Source of the DNA: Fidelibacterota bacterium
GTDB taxonomy: Bacteria; Fidelibacterota; UBA2242; JAFGTP01
Direction: 5' to 3'
DNA: 35,825 nucleotides
Assembly: GCA_021735285.1 (NCBI GenBank)
Contig: JAIPHI010000002.1
Location: 1-35,825, forward strand
Shown: positions 1-8,509 of the stretch, piece after piece
Position numbering within the stretch: position 1 is the stretch's first letter
Layout: each line of letters opens with the position of its first letter
Translations under genes and position numbers: made by a program
The notes under the pieces: generated by a model
Database searches by the model: none
Told to the model about the DNA's origin: nothing
What the model saw: the letters and a program-made list of their open reading frames with translations, nothing else

Positions 1-379
1 CCTGCCCCAGAACTTCGCCATTGAAAAGATTTTCAAATCGAGCCAGAGATTTTTCTTTATCCTGCTCTGACATATCGTGCAGAGAAGCCACAAAATCGAA
101 ATATTCTTCCGGTGTCAGAAAATCGATCAAAAAGCCCTCATCCAGATAAGAGCCGGTGTATTCCTTCCAGTCTTCATTTTTAGATACATCGATCTTTCCG
201 GATAAAACTCTGCCATCATTAGCCTGAATGAGATCGAGACACAGACGGAGAAAGGTGGTTTTACCAGCACCATTGTTGCCGACCAGACCGAATATATCGG
301 ATTCTTTGATTTTTAGATCAAGTATATTGAGTTTGAAACTTCCATATTGCTTCTTTAAATCTTCCGTTTGAATATGCAT
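1..379 (-). CDS. ABC transporter ATP-binding protein (partial, N-terminal 126 residues)
   Basis: I translated this by hand; it runs off the left edge, so only the N-terminal half of the nucleotide-binding domain is present. It starts MHIQTEDLKKQYG and has a Walker A motif GNNGAGKTT at residues 34-42; the signature and Walker B motifs lie outside the window. It would supply ATP hydrolysis at the inner face of the membrane. The ATG at 379-377 follows a good GAGGAG ribosome site 8 bases upstream. Its start lies 27 bases downstream of the stop of the DUF5687-type permease, so the two are almost certainly co-transcribed halves of one transporter. The substrate is unknown. Confidence 0.9.
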   Translation of the reverse strand, partial: MHIQTEDLKKQYGSFKLNILDLKIKESDIFGLVGNNGAGKTTFLRLCLDLIQANDGRVLSGKIDVSKNEDWKEYTGSYLDEGFLIDFLTPEEYFDFVASLHDMSEQDKEKSLARFENLFNGEVLGQ

Positions 380-406
380 TTATTTGTCTCCTCTATATTA
401 TATCGG

Positions 407-1876
407 CTATCGTAATTCTTCTAAAATTTTATATTTACGCTCCTGATATTTATTATTAATTATATCGAGCCACTTGTCAGATAGAAATATTCCCGTAACT
501 CCAAGTAATCCATTAATTATATAGGCAATCTGAGGACTATCTTGAAATAATAAAAAAATTATGAGAGGGGGAATAAAAATAATTAAAATTGATAGATAAT
601 GGAGAATTGTTTCACCCTGTCTATTCATAAATATAGTTTGATTAACATCTATTTTTTTGATACTAAAAATTGCGAATAAGGTTAATGCAAAAGAAGAGTA
701 ACCAATATTATAAAATAATGCTGAAATAACAGGCAAAAGTAAACCATTATAAAATACTGATAAGCTAAAAAATAAAATATAAATAGGAATAGTCAATATA
801 ATTACTGCAGTGATTCGTCCTAAAATATATTTTTTAAAAACAATTTTACCACTTTGAATGAAATCCACCTGTTCACTATCCAAGGCAAAGAAAAAATTCA
901 AATGCTGATAAATGAAGATTCCGGATAATAAATATATAAAAAATAATTTCATGATACTTCCTTCTAAACTGCCATCATTAATCAAATCCGGAAACACAAA
1001 GATCCCTAAAATGAGTGCCATACTCATAGTAAAAATGTACGAATGCTTACCTCTTTTGGTTCTAAATATTTGCTTGAGGTTAAATTTAACAAATCTATTA
1101 TCGGCTATAAACTTATCAGCTACATCATAAATAGCATTATTTTTTATCTTCCCTGCTTCGGTTTGGATTTTATCAATGTAAAATTCACTTATAAGCATTT
1201 TGCAATTCACATAATAGAGCATGATAAAAATTGACAAAGAAAGAAGAATTGATAAATTATTATAAAGAAATGAACTGAATATTTGAGAAGATAAATTATT
1301 TATATTAAACAATCCAAAGTGACCGGATACAATTGAAGAAACCAATAATAAAATAATTATTCCAGCAATTTTCGCACTTTTCTGAAAAGCAAGTTTGATA
1401 GTTTGAATTAATAGGTTGATAGAAAATATCAGCAGGTAAAGATTTAATAACCAAATTATCGCCCTGCCAATTGAGTGAGTAGTAGTAACCGAAATAAAAG
1501 TAAAAGGTGTAAATAGAGCGATTATAATCAGACTTTTTAGACCAAAGATAGTTCTAAATAAGAGTATATGGGTGATTTTTGCTTTTCTAATATTAAGATT
1601 TAAATATTGTTTTATACTGTCAAAAGGGATCTTCTGGAAAATTAAACCAGAAATAAAAAACATAATAAAAACATAAAGAAGAAAGGAATTTAGTGTCTCA
1701 ACCGGAGTTTGATTCGGTGCTATTTCCTTTAAAAAATAATTCATCTGGAAAGACATAAGTACCAAATAAGGAACGAATAAGGCCATTAATATTTTACCAA
1801 TTAACCCTGATGCGAATTGTTTGCTGCGGAAGAATTGTTTGAAATTATTTGAGAGATAGTTTTGTAATATATCCAT
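407..1876 (-). CDS. DUF5687-type multi-spanning ABC permease
   Basis: This is a 489-residue, strongly hydrophobic protein with roughly ten to twelve predicted membrane segments from about residue 25 to 475, broken by a charged cytoplasmic stretch near 235-275. The opening (FKQFFRSKQFASGLIGKIL) and the repeat of a similar basic-aromatic motif near residue 270 (FNLKQIFRTKRGK) resemble the DUF5687 family, which in Bacteroidota-type genomes is encoded beside an ABC ATPase. Here the ATPase gene follows directly, supporting a membrane-subunit role. The start ATG has AAGGAG five bases upstream. The substrate cannot be inferred. The family name is from memory of motifs, not a search. Confidence 0.75.
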   Translation of the reverse strand: MDILQNYLSNNFKQFFRSKQFASGLIGKILMALFVPYLVLMSFQMNYFLKEIAPNQTPVETLNSFLLYVFIMFFISGLIFQKIPFDSIKQYLNLNIRKAKITHILLFRTIFGLKSLIIIALFTPFTFISVTTTHSIGRAIIWLLNLYLLIFSINLLIQTIKLAFQKSAKIAGIIILLLVSSIVSGHFGLFNINNLSSQIFSSFLYNNLSILLSLSIFIMLYYVNCKMLISEFYIDKIQTEAGKIKNNAIYDVADKFIADNRFVKFNLKQIFRTKRGKHSYIFTMSMALILGIFVFPDLINDGSLEGSIMKLFFIYLLSGIFIYQHLNFFFALDSEQVDFIQSGKIVFKKYILGRITAVIILTIPIYILFFSLSVFYNGLLLPVISALFYNIGYSSFALTLFAIFSIKKIDVNQTIFMNRQGETILHYLSILIIFIPPLIIFLLFQDSPQIAYIINGLLGVTGIFLSDKWLDIINNKYQERKYKILEELR

Positions 1877-1936
1877 AATATCTCCTTAATCTCCAAAAAT
1901 AACGTTAAAATTTTCTATTTATTACTGCCGGTAAAA

Positions 1937-1953
1937 ATTAATACAGTATTAAT
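1937..1953. promoter_or_regulatory. 17-bp palindrome upstream of the DUF5687 permease operon
   Basis: ATTAATAC-A-GTATTAAT is a perfect inverted repeat with a one-base centre, about 60 bases upstream of the permease start. Position and symmetry fit an operator for a dimeric regulator. In DNA this AT-rich a chance palindrome is also plausible. Confidence 0.25.
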
Positions 1954-2044
1954 ATATTAAAGTAGATATAATTTCTCAAATAATTTTTACAATTTACTAA
2001 TAATTCTATGCCGAAAATAAATTATGAGGTTGCTCCTTGGTCTC

Positions 2045-3022
2045 TCACACATTACGGTATTTCTTACTAAAGGGCTCAGATATCAGACCCTGGTCAAGAA
2101 CTTCTTTAACTTCCCTAATACCATCAGGAACGGTGTGAGTCACTTTAAAGCCTAATTCGTTTTTAATGTGGGAAAAATCGACGCGATAATCACGGGGATC
2201 TTCTTCTTTTTTAACGTATTTTATTTTTGCAGCGGGGAAATATTCTAAAAGTTCATCCACTATCATTTTTTTCTGGTAATTCTCAGCGGTAGAGCCGACG
2301 CCAAAAACTTGATGAGCGACTATCTTTTTGTCTGCTTGTAAAGTCATCAATATTGCCCTTGATATATCAAAGACATGACAATAGGGGCGCCAAAATTGCT
2401 CACCATAGATTACCAGTTCTCTACCGGATTGTAGTTGCCGGGTAAAATCATTGACAGTCAGATCAAAACGTGGTCGGGAGGAGAGGCCATAGACTGTGGC
2501 AAAACGCAATGAAACCGGAGTTAAATCATCTGACTTTTCACTTGCCAGGATGTATTTTTCGAATTTTACCTTTAATTCAGCATACAATGAAACTGGCCGC
2601 AGAGGCGATTCTTCCGAGACAAAATTATTTTCTCCCGCATCCATTTTGCCATAGTTACTGCAAGTCGATGCGAATACAAATCTATCTACATCAGATTCTT
2701 TAGCCATTTTGAATAAATTGTTCGAAGCCTTCCAGTTAACTTCCCTTGCTTTATCAGGTTCTGTTGCACAGGCGGGATCCCCGACAATTGCAGCTAAATG
2801 AACAACATGATCGACATTTTTTAAGACCTTATCTAAAATTTGATTATCCCGGATATCTCCATATAGAAATTCGAAATTAGGATTATTATAAATACCCAAA
2901 AGCGATTCTCCACCGAATTGCAGATTGTCAATGCCTTTAACTTTATAACCTTTATTTAATAATAATCTCATCAGAACCGATCCAATGTATCCGGCGCATC
3001 CGGTAACTAAAACTTTTTCCAA
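2045..3022 (-). CDS. NAD-dependent epimerase/dehydratase (extended SDR family)
   Basis: This 325-residue protein belongs to the extended short-chain dehydrogenase/reductase family that acts on nucleotide sugars. The N-terminal Rossmann motif TGCAGYIG is at residues 7-14, the acidic NAD-ribose contact region IDNLQFGG at 31-38, HLAAIVGDP at 75-83, and the catalytic S/T-Y-K set is represented by AST near 118-120 and YxxxK at Y147/K151. UDP-glucose 4-epimerase and related GDP-sugar enzymes share this layout, and I cannot pick the substrate. The frame opens with TTG at 3022-3020. An upstream ATG is cut off by a TAA, and GGAG at 3032-3035 sits nine bases before the TTG, so TTG appears to be the real start. 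Confidence 0.9.
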   Translation of the reverse strand: MEKVLVTGCAGYIGSVLMRLLLNKGYKVKGIDNLQFGGESLLGIYNNPNFEFLYGDIRDNQILDKVLKNVDHVVHLAAIVGDPACATEPDKAREVNWKASNNLFKMAKESDVDRFVFASTCSNYGKMDAGENNFVSEESPLRPVSLYAELKVKFEKYILASEKSDDLTPVSLRFATVYGLSSRPRFDLTVNDFTRQLQSGRELVIYGEQFWRPYCHVFDISRAILMTLQADKKIVAHQVFGVGSTAENYQKKMIVDELLEYFPAAKIKYVKKEEDPRDYRVDFSHIKNELGFKVTHTVPDGIREVKEVLDQGLISEPFSKKYRNV

Positions 3023-3031
3023 ATCTATTTA

Positions 3032-3035
3032 CTCC
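3032..3035 (-). promoter_or_regulatory. Ribosome binding site supporting a TTG start
   Basis: GGAG on the minus strand lies nine bases before the TTG that opens the epimerase frame. The only nearby upstream ATG reads ATG GAG TAA and is out of use. Confidence 0.5.
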
Positions 3036-3070
3036 ATTTGTATTTTTGTCATAATTTAAATAGGAGGATT

Positions 3071-3192
3071 TGCATTGACACAGTCAATGCACACCAAAAT
3101 TTAACAAATTCTCCAACGGAGAATAATAACCTAGCCCAGGGTAACACCCTGGGTATTAAAAAAATTTAGCATTTATAACCCTGAAGGGGTTA
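3071..3192. repeat. Four-hairpin structured intergenic element
   Basis: Four perfect inverted repeats stand in a row between the epimerase and hisS. They are TGCATTGAC/GTCAATGCA with loop ACA (3071-3091), ATTCTCC/GGAGAAT with loop AAC (3108-3124), CCCAGGGT/ACCCTGGG with loop AAC (3135-3153) and TAACCC/GGGTTA with loop TGAAG (3176-3192). Three of the loops are three bases long. No coding frame explains the symmetry, and no T-tract follows the stems on the hisS strand as a clean terminator would require. It resembles REP-like clustered hairpin elements scattered between genes in some AT-rich genomes; that identity is inference. Confidence 0.6.
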
Positions 3193-3203
3193 AATAAATA
3201 ATA

Positions 3204-4490
3204 TCAATAAATAGGCTCATTATTACTTATTTTAAACCTGTCAATTAATGTGCTTATAAGATCTTTTATTGGCACATCTTCCTGATCACCGGACTTCATA
3301 TCCTTCAATGCGACTACGTTCCGCTCTAATTCCTGATCACCGATGATTATGACTTTATCAGCATTATCCTTATTAGCATAACGCATTTGAGCCCGTATTG
3401 ATCTCTGAAGGAGATCCATTTCCGCATTTATGCCCTTATTACGCAATTTAGTCACTATCTCAAAGCCTTTATCCCGGGCTCTCTCTCCCATAGTTATACA
3501 AAAAACTAGGGGCCTCTCGACTACTTCCAGCTGATCTTCTTCATCTAAAGCCAAAATCAGTCTCTCCATACCGCAGGCTACACCTACTGCCGGAATTTCT
3601 GGTCCACCTAAATCTTCGACAAGATGATCATAACGTCCGCCGCCACAGATAGCATCCTGCGAGCCAAGTAGTGAACTTGTGATTTCAAAAGTTGTTCTGG
3701 TATAATAATCCAAGCCCCGGACAAGTTTTTTATCCACTGTAAAAGGTGTATTGGTCTCTTTGAGTAATTTCTTTACTGTTTCAAAGTGTTTTTTATCTTC
3801 ATCTGAAATATTATCAGTGATCAAAGGAGCATGCTGATCAAGAATCTCCTGGCAGGTCTCATTTTTACAATCAAATATTCGCAAGATATTTTGCTGGAAT
3901 CTTTTCTGGCAGGTCTCGCATAGTTGATCCTTATATGCACTCAATTCATCTCTTAATTGGACAAGATATTTTTTACGGCTTTGCAAACTTCCTATGGAAT
4001 TGATCTTAATTTCAATTTCCTTTAATCCCAATTTACTAAATATCCTGTACATGGTTTGAATGACTTCGGCATCAGCAACAGCTAGGTCAGTACCAATTAA
4101 TTCAAAACCGAATTGATGAAACTGACGGAAACGACCTTTCTGCGGTTTTTCCTGGCGAAAAGCCGGTCCAAAATAATACCATTTTTCGATTGGTGAATTT
4201 TGAAAGGTGCTATCCTGAATATAAGCCCTGATAACTGGTGCAGTCAGCTCCGGCCGGAGAGTAATACTATTTTCACCCTTATCGAGAAAGGTGTACATTT
4301 CTTTGGAAACTACATCGGTTTCTTCACCAATACTTCTGGTGAATAGCTGTGTATCTTCAAAAATGGGAGTCCGCACTTCTTTATAATTATTATGGGCTAA
4401 TTCCTCCTTTATTACTTCCTCGACACGTTGCCATTTTACACATTCTTGCGGAAGCAAATCCTGAGTCCCTTTAATCCGTCTATATTCCAT
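3204..4490 (-). CDS. hisS: Histidine-tRNA ligase
   Basis: This 428-residue class II aminoacyl-tRNA synthetase charges tRNA-His with histidine in the cytoplasm. It has the N-terminal RIKGTQDLLP motif, class II motif 2 around residues 104-131 (YYFGPAFRQEKPQKGRFRQF), the histidine-specific LVRGLDYYTRTTFE at 256-269, GGGRYD at 283-288 and motif 3 VGVACGMERL at 302-311. The C-terminal anticodon-binding domain runs from about residue 325. Four cysteines (191, 194, 208, 213) form the Cys-rich insertion common in bacterial HisRS. Length is typical. The gene lies 15 bases downstream of the zinc-ribbon gene, suggesting one transcript. Confidence 0.98.
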   Translation of the reverse strand: MEYRRIKGTQDLLPQECVKWQRVEEVIKEELAHNNYKEVRTPIFEDTQLFTRSIGEETDVVSKEMYTFLDKGENSITLRPELTAPVIRAYIQDSTFQNSPIEKWYYFGPAFRQEKPQKGRFRQFHQFGFELIGTDLAVADAEVIQTMYRIFSKLGLKEIEIKINSIGSLQSRKKYLVQLRDELSAYKDQLCETCQKRFQQNILRIFDCKNETCQEILDQHAPLITDNISDEDKKHFETVKKLLKETNTPFTVDKKLVRGLDYYTRTTFEITSSLLGSQDAICGGGRYDHLVEDLGGPEIPAVGVACGMERLILALDEEDQLEVVERPLVFCITMGERARDKGFEIVTKLRNKGINAEMDLLQRSIRAQMRYANKDNADKVIIIGDQELERNVVALKDMKSGDQEDVPIKDLISTLIDRFKISNNEPIY

Positions 4491-4505
4491 GGGTAGAGTT
4501 CCTGT

Positions 4506-4835
4506 TTATTTTTCTTTTGTTATGTTGTCTATGATCTCCCGTGCCTTTTCAACCTGGTCGTCGGGTACAAAGATAGCAGAATGAGAGCCAGGTAGATTGG
4601 CCGGTTCGGCTAAAAAACCTTCATGGAAAAAATCTGATTTGATTATAGAGGGTATCTCATTATTTTCCAGGGCTTCTTTGATCATCTCTGCTGTCAAATC
4701 AGACTCCATATTCTCTATCAAAACAAATTTATGTTCTAACTCTTCATCAAGCTCCTCGACTAATTCAGTTTCACAGTCAGGACATTTCTTAATTCCTTCC
4801 TTAAATTCATATCTGCATTGGGGGCAATATGGCAT
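4506..4835 (-). CDS. Zinc-ribbon protein with DUF2007-like domain
   Basis: This is a 109-residue soluble protein. The N-terminus is a compact CxxC...CxxC zinc ribbon (C4, C7, C18, C21), followed by an acidic linker and a domain (about 35-105) with the alternating beta/alpha pattern and closing FVPDDQVEKAREII seen in DUF2007 'putative signal transducing' proteins. The biochemical function is not known to me. The start is well supported by AAGGAG six bases before the ATG. It sits just upstream of hisS and about 110 bases downstream of the sensor kinase gene, all on the same strand. Confidence 0.75.
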   Translation of the reverse strand: MPYCPQCRYEFKEGIKKCPDCETELVEELDEELEHKFVLIENMESDLTAEMIKEALENNEIPSIIKSDFFHEGFLAEPANLPGSHSAIFVPDDQVEKAREIIDNITKEK

Positions 4836-4948
4836 TTTATTCTCCTTTTATTAAATACTTTATTATCTTTACGTAAAAAGTGATTGTAAATAGCAATTAG
4901 AATTTAACTCTAAAGTGATAATAATATCAATTAATGTTTTGTTGATAA

Positions 4949-6121
4949 TTATGAGATGATTGTGCGAATAACTGTTTTCCTATTGGGCTTGCTTGATTTA
5001 ACGAAGACTTTTCCATTGTGATATTTTTCTATTATTCGTTTTGTTAAGCTCAGACCCAGACCCCAACCTCTTCTTTTACTGCTAAACCCAGGCCGGAAGA
5101 TATTTTTCCAATTTTTCTTTGCTATACCTTTACCATTATCAATAATATCTATTATAACTTTTTCATCTTTCCCGCTTGCTTTTACTTTTACAAAAGCTTC
5201 ACCATCTTTTGAAGCGTCGATCGAGTTCTTGACCATATTCTCAATAGCCCATGAAAAAAGGTCCCCATTGATTTCTACTTCCAGGTCTTCATCTACATCA
5301 TAGGTGAGATCAACCGAATGACCGAGTTGAGGTAACCGTTTTCTATAATAGTCTATAGCGCTTTTGATAATTGGTCTTAATGCTGATCTTTCCAATTTTG
5401 GTGTGGAGCCTATTTTTGAAAAGCGGTTAGCAATTTTTTTTAAGCGATTTAGGTCCTTTGTTATCTCGTCTATATATTCTTTGTTATCGAGCTCCTCTTT
5501 GATCACTTCTGTCCATCCCATTAGAGAAGATAAGGGTGTACCCAATTGGTGAGCGGTCTCTTTAGCCATTCCCACCCATATAGATTGTTTCTCACTACTT
5601 CTAATGAAATGGAAACCTAAATAACCAAGAAATATAAACAATGTAACCATAATGATTTCGATATAGGGAAGAAGTTCTAAGCGGCGAATTAATTTCGTAT
5701 CTCCGTAATGGATATACCCCAGATTGGTATTATCGTATTCCAGGGGGATCGGATCATTGGCCTTGTCCATTTGTGACATAAGTTCTATGATCTCCGTAGT
5801 ATCGACTTGACCGGCTTCGTTCTGTTCTACATCTATCCGGATCCAATTAACAGGAAGGGAATGTTCCTTTTTGGAAATGATCATTGGCACGGACATCTTT
5901 TTTACAATCTCCTCAAAAATAAAACTAAAATCACCGGTTTCATATTCAGTCGTTGCTTTGACAAAGGTCTCTGCATAAAAGTTTACCAGTTTAGTTGATT
6001 CTTCTCGCAGTTGATTAACCAGTCTTTGAGTATATATAATTGTTGATATGATAATGATGATTGCCAGAAATATCAAACCTCTTTTTATTAGAGCAGAATG
6101 TTTATAGGCTTTTATGTCCAA
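4949..6121 (-). CDS. Membrane sensor histidine kinase (orphan)
   Basis: This 390-residue sensor kinase has two membrane segments (about 14-31 and 153-173) flanking a roughly 120-residue extracytoplasmic sensor region. The phosphoacceptor is H191 in the H-box ETAHQLGTPLSSLMGW. The catalytic ATPase domain shows the N-box WAIENMVKNSIDA (291-303), the G1 box DNGKGI (328-333) and the G2 box GWGLGLSL (352-359). HQLGTP-type H-boxes are common in FCB-group kinases. No response regulator is encoded in the window, so the partner must lie elsewhere. It heads a same-strand run with the zinc-ribbon gene and hisS, but the 113-base gap leaves co-transcription uncertain. Confidence 0.93.
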   Translation of the reverse strand: MDIKAYKHSALIKRGLIFLAIIIIISTIIYTQRLVNQLREESTKLVNFYAETFVKATTEYETGDFSFIFEEIVKKMSVPMIISKKEHSLPVNWIRIDVEQNEAGQVDTTEIIELMSQMDKANDPIPLEYDNTNLGYIHYGDTKLIRRLELLPYIEIIMVTLFIFLGYLGFHFIRSSEKQSIWVGMAKETAHQLGTPLSSLMGWTEVIKEELDNKEYIDEITKDLNRLKKIANRFSKIGSTPKLERSALRPIIKSAIDYYRKRLPQLGHSVDLTYDVDEDLEVEINGDLFSWAIENMVKNSIDASKDGEAFVKVKASGKDEKVIIDIIDNGKGIAKKNWKNIFRPGFSSKRRGWGLGLSLTKRIIEKYHNGKVFVKSSKPNRKTVIRTIIS

Positions 6122-6312
6122 ATCTTAGATCTCCTGTTTTTGTTTAGAGTATAATAGGGAATAAAGTGCTGGCTTGTATTCTAAAAATTATAAACTATCA
6201 GAGATATCCTCCCTACCTAGATAAAATACTTGTCAATTCAAGCAATGTTTAAGATACACATATTATTTAAAAAAACCTAATATTCAATCCGTATGGTTGC
6301 AACTGCTAAAAT

Positions 6313-6336
6313 AAAAAAAGGGGACTTACGTCCCCT
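6313..6336 (-). terminator. Intrinsic terminator of the Gld-type ABC operon
   Basis: Read on the minus strand, AGGGGAC/GTCCCCT forms a perfect 7-bp GC-rich stem with a four-base loop, followed at once by seven T residues. It lies 24 bases past the DUF4340 stop codon and closes the four-gene operon. Confidence 0.9.
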
Positions 6337-6359
6337 CTATGAATATGACGTCGATCTCC

Positions 6360-6881
6360 TTATTGCTGCCAGGAATTTGGGTCCGGACTTGCTACATGAG
6401 ACAGATTTTGGTTGGTTCGATAAACTTTATTTTCGTCTTTGAATCTGAGATAGCCCTGAGACCAGGAAGATGTCGAGCGCCCAAGATAGAAAGATTTAAG
6501 GACGTTTTCGCCCTTTTTTAGCTGTACAAAGGTTGCATTTTCACCTACATTATAAGTTTCATGATTATCCGGCTTTTCTGTTGCTATACCAGTTTGCTCT
6601 AATTCCAATAGACCGGAAATCAGTTGGTTAACCTTATTTTCATTAATATCTCCGGTATCAGGTTCTACAGGTGTCCATGTAGAATCATTTAACTGACTAA
6701 AACTAACTGTGTCTTTGTTGGACATAATTGTTATACCGTTAATATCTTTCTTGTTTAGATCAAAAACCAGTTCGGTTTTCTGTTGATAACGCCTGTTTTT
6801 CAAAATTGAAATCAATAGTAAAATTAAGGCTACAACTAAAATCAGTATATATTTCATCCAGGGGTTTTTTTGCTTAGCCAT
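6360..6881 (-). CDS. DUF4340-domain membrane-anchored protein
   Basis: This 173-residue protein has one N-terminal membrane segment (about residues 9-27, KYILILVVALILLLISI) followed by an extracytoplasmic beta-rich domain. WTPVEPDTGDINENKVNQLI and the later TYNVGENATFVQL-type segment match the DUF4340 pattern. DUF4340 proteins are encoded next to Gld-type ABC transporters and are thought to belong to that complex; the precise role is unknown. The frame can be extended nine codons upstream, but GGAGGAG ends four bases before this ATG, so I start here. It overlaps the preceding gene by eight bases. It is short compared with many DUF4340 proteins, which may carry several copies of the fold. Confidence 0.75.
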   Translation of the reverse strand: MAKQKNPWMKYILILVVALILLLISILKNRRYQQKTELVFDLNKKDINGITIMSNKDTVSFSQLNDSTWTPVEPDTGDINENKVNQLISGLLELEQTGIATEKPDNHETYNVGENATFVQLKKGENVLKSFYLGRSTSSWSQGYLRFKDENKVYRTNQNLSHVASPDPNSWQQ

Positions 6882-8505
6882 AGATCTCCTCCAATAATTT
6901 TTGCTCATCTTTTCTTTTTTTCATATGATAAACACCGAGCAGGATGACCAGAACTGCTGGCAACAATATATTTAGCCATTTCCACATCTTTTTTTGTCCG
7001 GCGGATAGATCGTCAAGAGGACTGGCGGAAATTTCTCTGGACCTAATTTTCATCAACTCTGTTTCTCCCATTAAATAGTCAATACCATTCAGGATGAATT
7101 TCCGATCTTCTTCTATACCACCGCCTCGATCATCGTTGAAAAATTTATTATCAGTAATAACAAGCATTTCAACATTTGGATTATTTTTCATAAAGTCTTC
7201 TTTCTCTGCATATTTGAGACTGTCTGAGAAATAACTTGTAGCTGGTCCCTGTCGGAAACCGGATATAACAGTGGAATTCAGAGGGAAGGAGGTCATGGCG
7301 GGATTGGAAGAACCGGCTTCTTCCAGATTAGGTTGCAGATTATAGCCCATCCCTGTGGCTGGCATCTGACCGCTTTGCATCATCATCCTGCGATTGGGAC
7401 GTAATCGTTGAGCTTGAATAGACCCTGTATTAGAGGAAGTTCGTAATAATGGTACAAAGTTGACTGTAGTATCCTTGGCACTTAATTCATGAGTAAAAAA
7501 TACTCTAACCTGCTCCAGGTCCTGAACAATCGGATTGCTTTTATTCATATTATTGATAATAATAAAAGGTGGATATTTAATTGCATTTGAGAAACTGAAC
7601 ATGCCCCGTTTTTGTCGGATCTGGATGCGACCGCAATTTTTATCAATTAACAGATCTCGGCCGATCGTTAAACCATAGTGTTCTAAAAGATCATAAATAT
7701 TGCTTTTGATCAAACGGCCTTGTCCTTGGTTTAATTGGTCGATTGTCCTACCCTGGCCAATAAAGAGTTTACCGCCCCGCATTAGATACTGGTCAAGATT
7801 GTATAATTTTTCAGTGCTAAGAGAATCTTCTATGCCATTGATCAAGAGTGTATTAATATTACCGGGCACTTTTTTGTCGAGAGAGACGCGCCTGACACGA
7901 TAAGTTTGGCGCAAAAATTGACTTAGGTTACTTACTGAGATATTGATCTTATTGGAAGATTGAACAACACCAATTGTCTTCATCTGTTTATCAGCCAATT
8001 TTTTAATAGCTGTCGTAATGTCATATTCCAGACCTTTTGTACTTTTGATCACAGGAATGGTTTCATTCTTGTCATTATATAAAAGTGCCATTCCCATATA
8101 CACATTTTTAACCTGCATTTCATCATTCTCAACAACCTGCATTTGTACCGGGGAGATACGATAACTACGAGCCTGTTGTTTTGTTTCCTGGTCGGTAGGA
8201 TTGATAAATTCAAATTGGAATTTACCCTTGGAATAGGCCTGATATTCCTCTAATAAATCCTGCAGATAGCGCTTTGTATTACCGTATTGTCCTGGGAGAT
8301 TCTCAGAAAAGAAGACCTTGGCAACCATCCTATCGTCAATTTTGTTGAGAATTGTTTTACTGGATTCGGATAGAGAATAAATATTATTCTTCGTCAGATC
8401 GATTCTAAAAAATATTGATCTGAGAGCAACATTTAGAATAATTGCTATTACCGCCACCAGTGCAATATATATAATAAATTGTTTCTTGTTTTTTATTGTG
8501 TCCAT
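6874..8505 (-). CDS. GldG-like ABC transporter auxiliary protein
   Basis: This 543-residue protein is anchored by an N-terminal membrane helix (about 10-29) and a C-terminal one (about 511-531), with a large extracytoplasmic region between. The opening RIDLTKNNIYSLSESSKTIL (34-53) is the hallmark of GldG-type proteins (ABC_transp_aux family). These have a GATase-like or substrate-binding-like fold and pair with a GldA ATPase and GldF permease. In Flavobacterium, GldG is needed for gliding; in other lineages the complex is of unknown substrate. A methionine/proline-rich patch lies near residues 368-390. The start has GGAGG seven bases upstream, and the permease gene ends five bases before it. 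Confidence 0.85.
   Translation of the reverse strand: MDTIKNKKQFIIYIALVAVIAIILNVALRSIFFRIDLTKNNIYSLSESSKTILNKIDDRMVAKVFFSENLPGQYGNTKRYLQDLLEEYQAYSKGKFQFEFINPTDQETKQQARSYRISPVQMQVVENDEMQVKNVYMGMALLYNDKNETIPVIKSTKGLEYDITTAIKKLADKQMKTIGVVQSSNKINISVSNLSQFLRQTYRVRRVSLDKKVPGNINTLLINGIEDSLSTEKLYNLDQYLMRGGKLFIGQGRTIDQLNQGQGRLIKSNIYDLLEHYGLTIGRDLLIDKNCGRIQIRQKRGMFSFSNAIKYPPFIIINNMNKSNPIVQDLEQVRVFFTHELSAKDTTVNFVPLLRTSSNTGSIQAQRLRPNRRMMMQSGQMPATGMGYNLQPNLEEAGSSNPAMTSFPLNSTVISGFRQGPATSYFSDSLKYAEKEDFMKNNPNVEMLVITDNKFFNDDRGGGIEEDRKFILNGIDYLMGETELMKIRSREISASPLDDLSAGQKKMWKWLNILLPAVLVILLGVYHMKKRKDEQKLLEEIYG
6885..6892 (-). promoter_or_regulatory. Ribosome binding site fixing the DUF4340 start
   Basis: GGAGGAGA on the minus strand ends three to four bases before the ATG at 6881. 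The longer ATG at 6908 has no comparable site, so translation most likely begins at 6881. Confidence 0.7.
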
Positions 8506-8509
8506 TATT

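Noticed and set aside
3071..3192. CRISPR array or riboswitch at the hairpin cluster
   Set aside because: The four stems differ in sequence, so there is no direct repeat with spacers. No known riboswitch core is recognisable either. It is kept as a hairpin repeat element instead.
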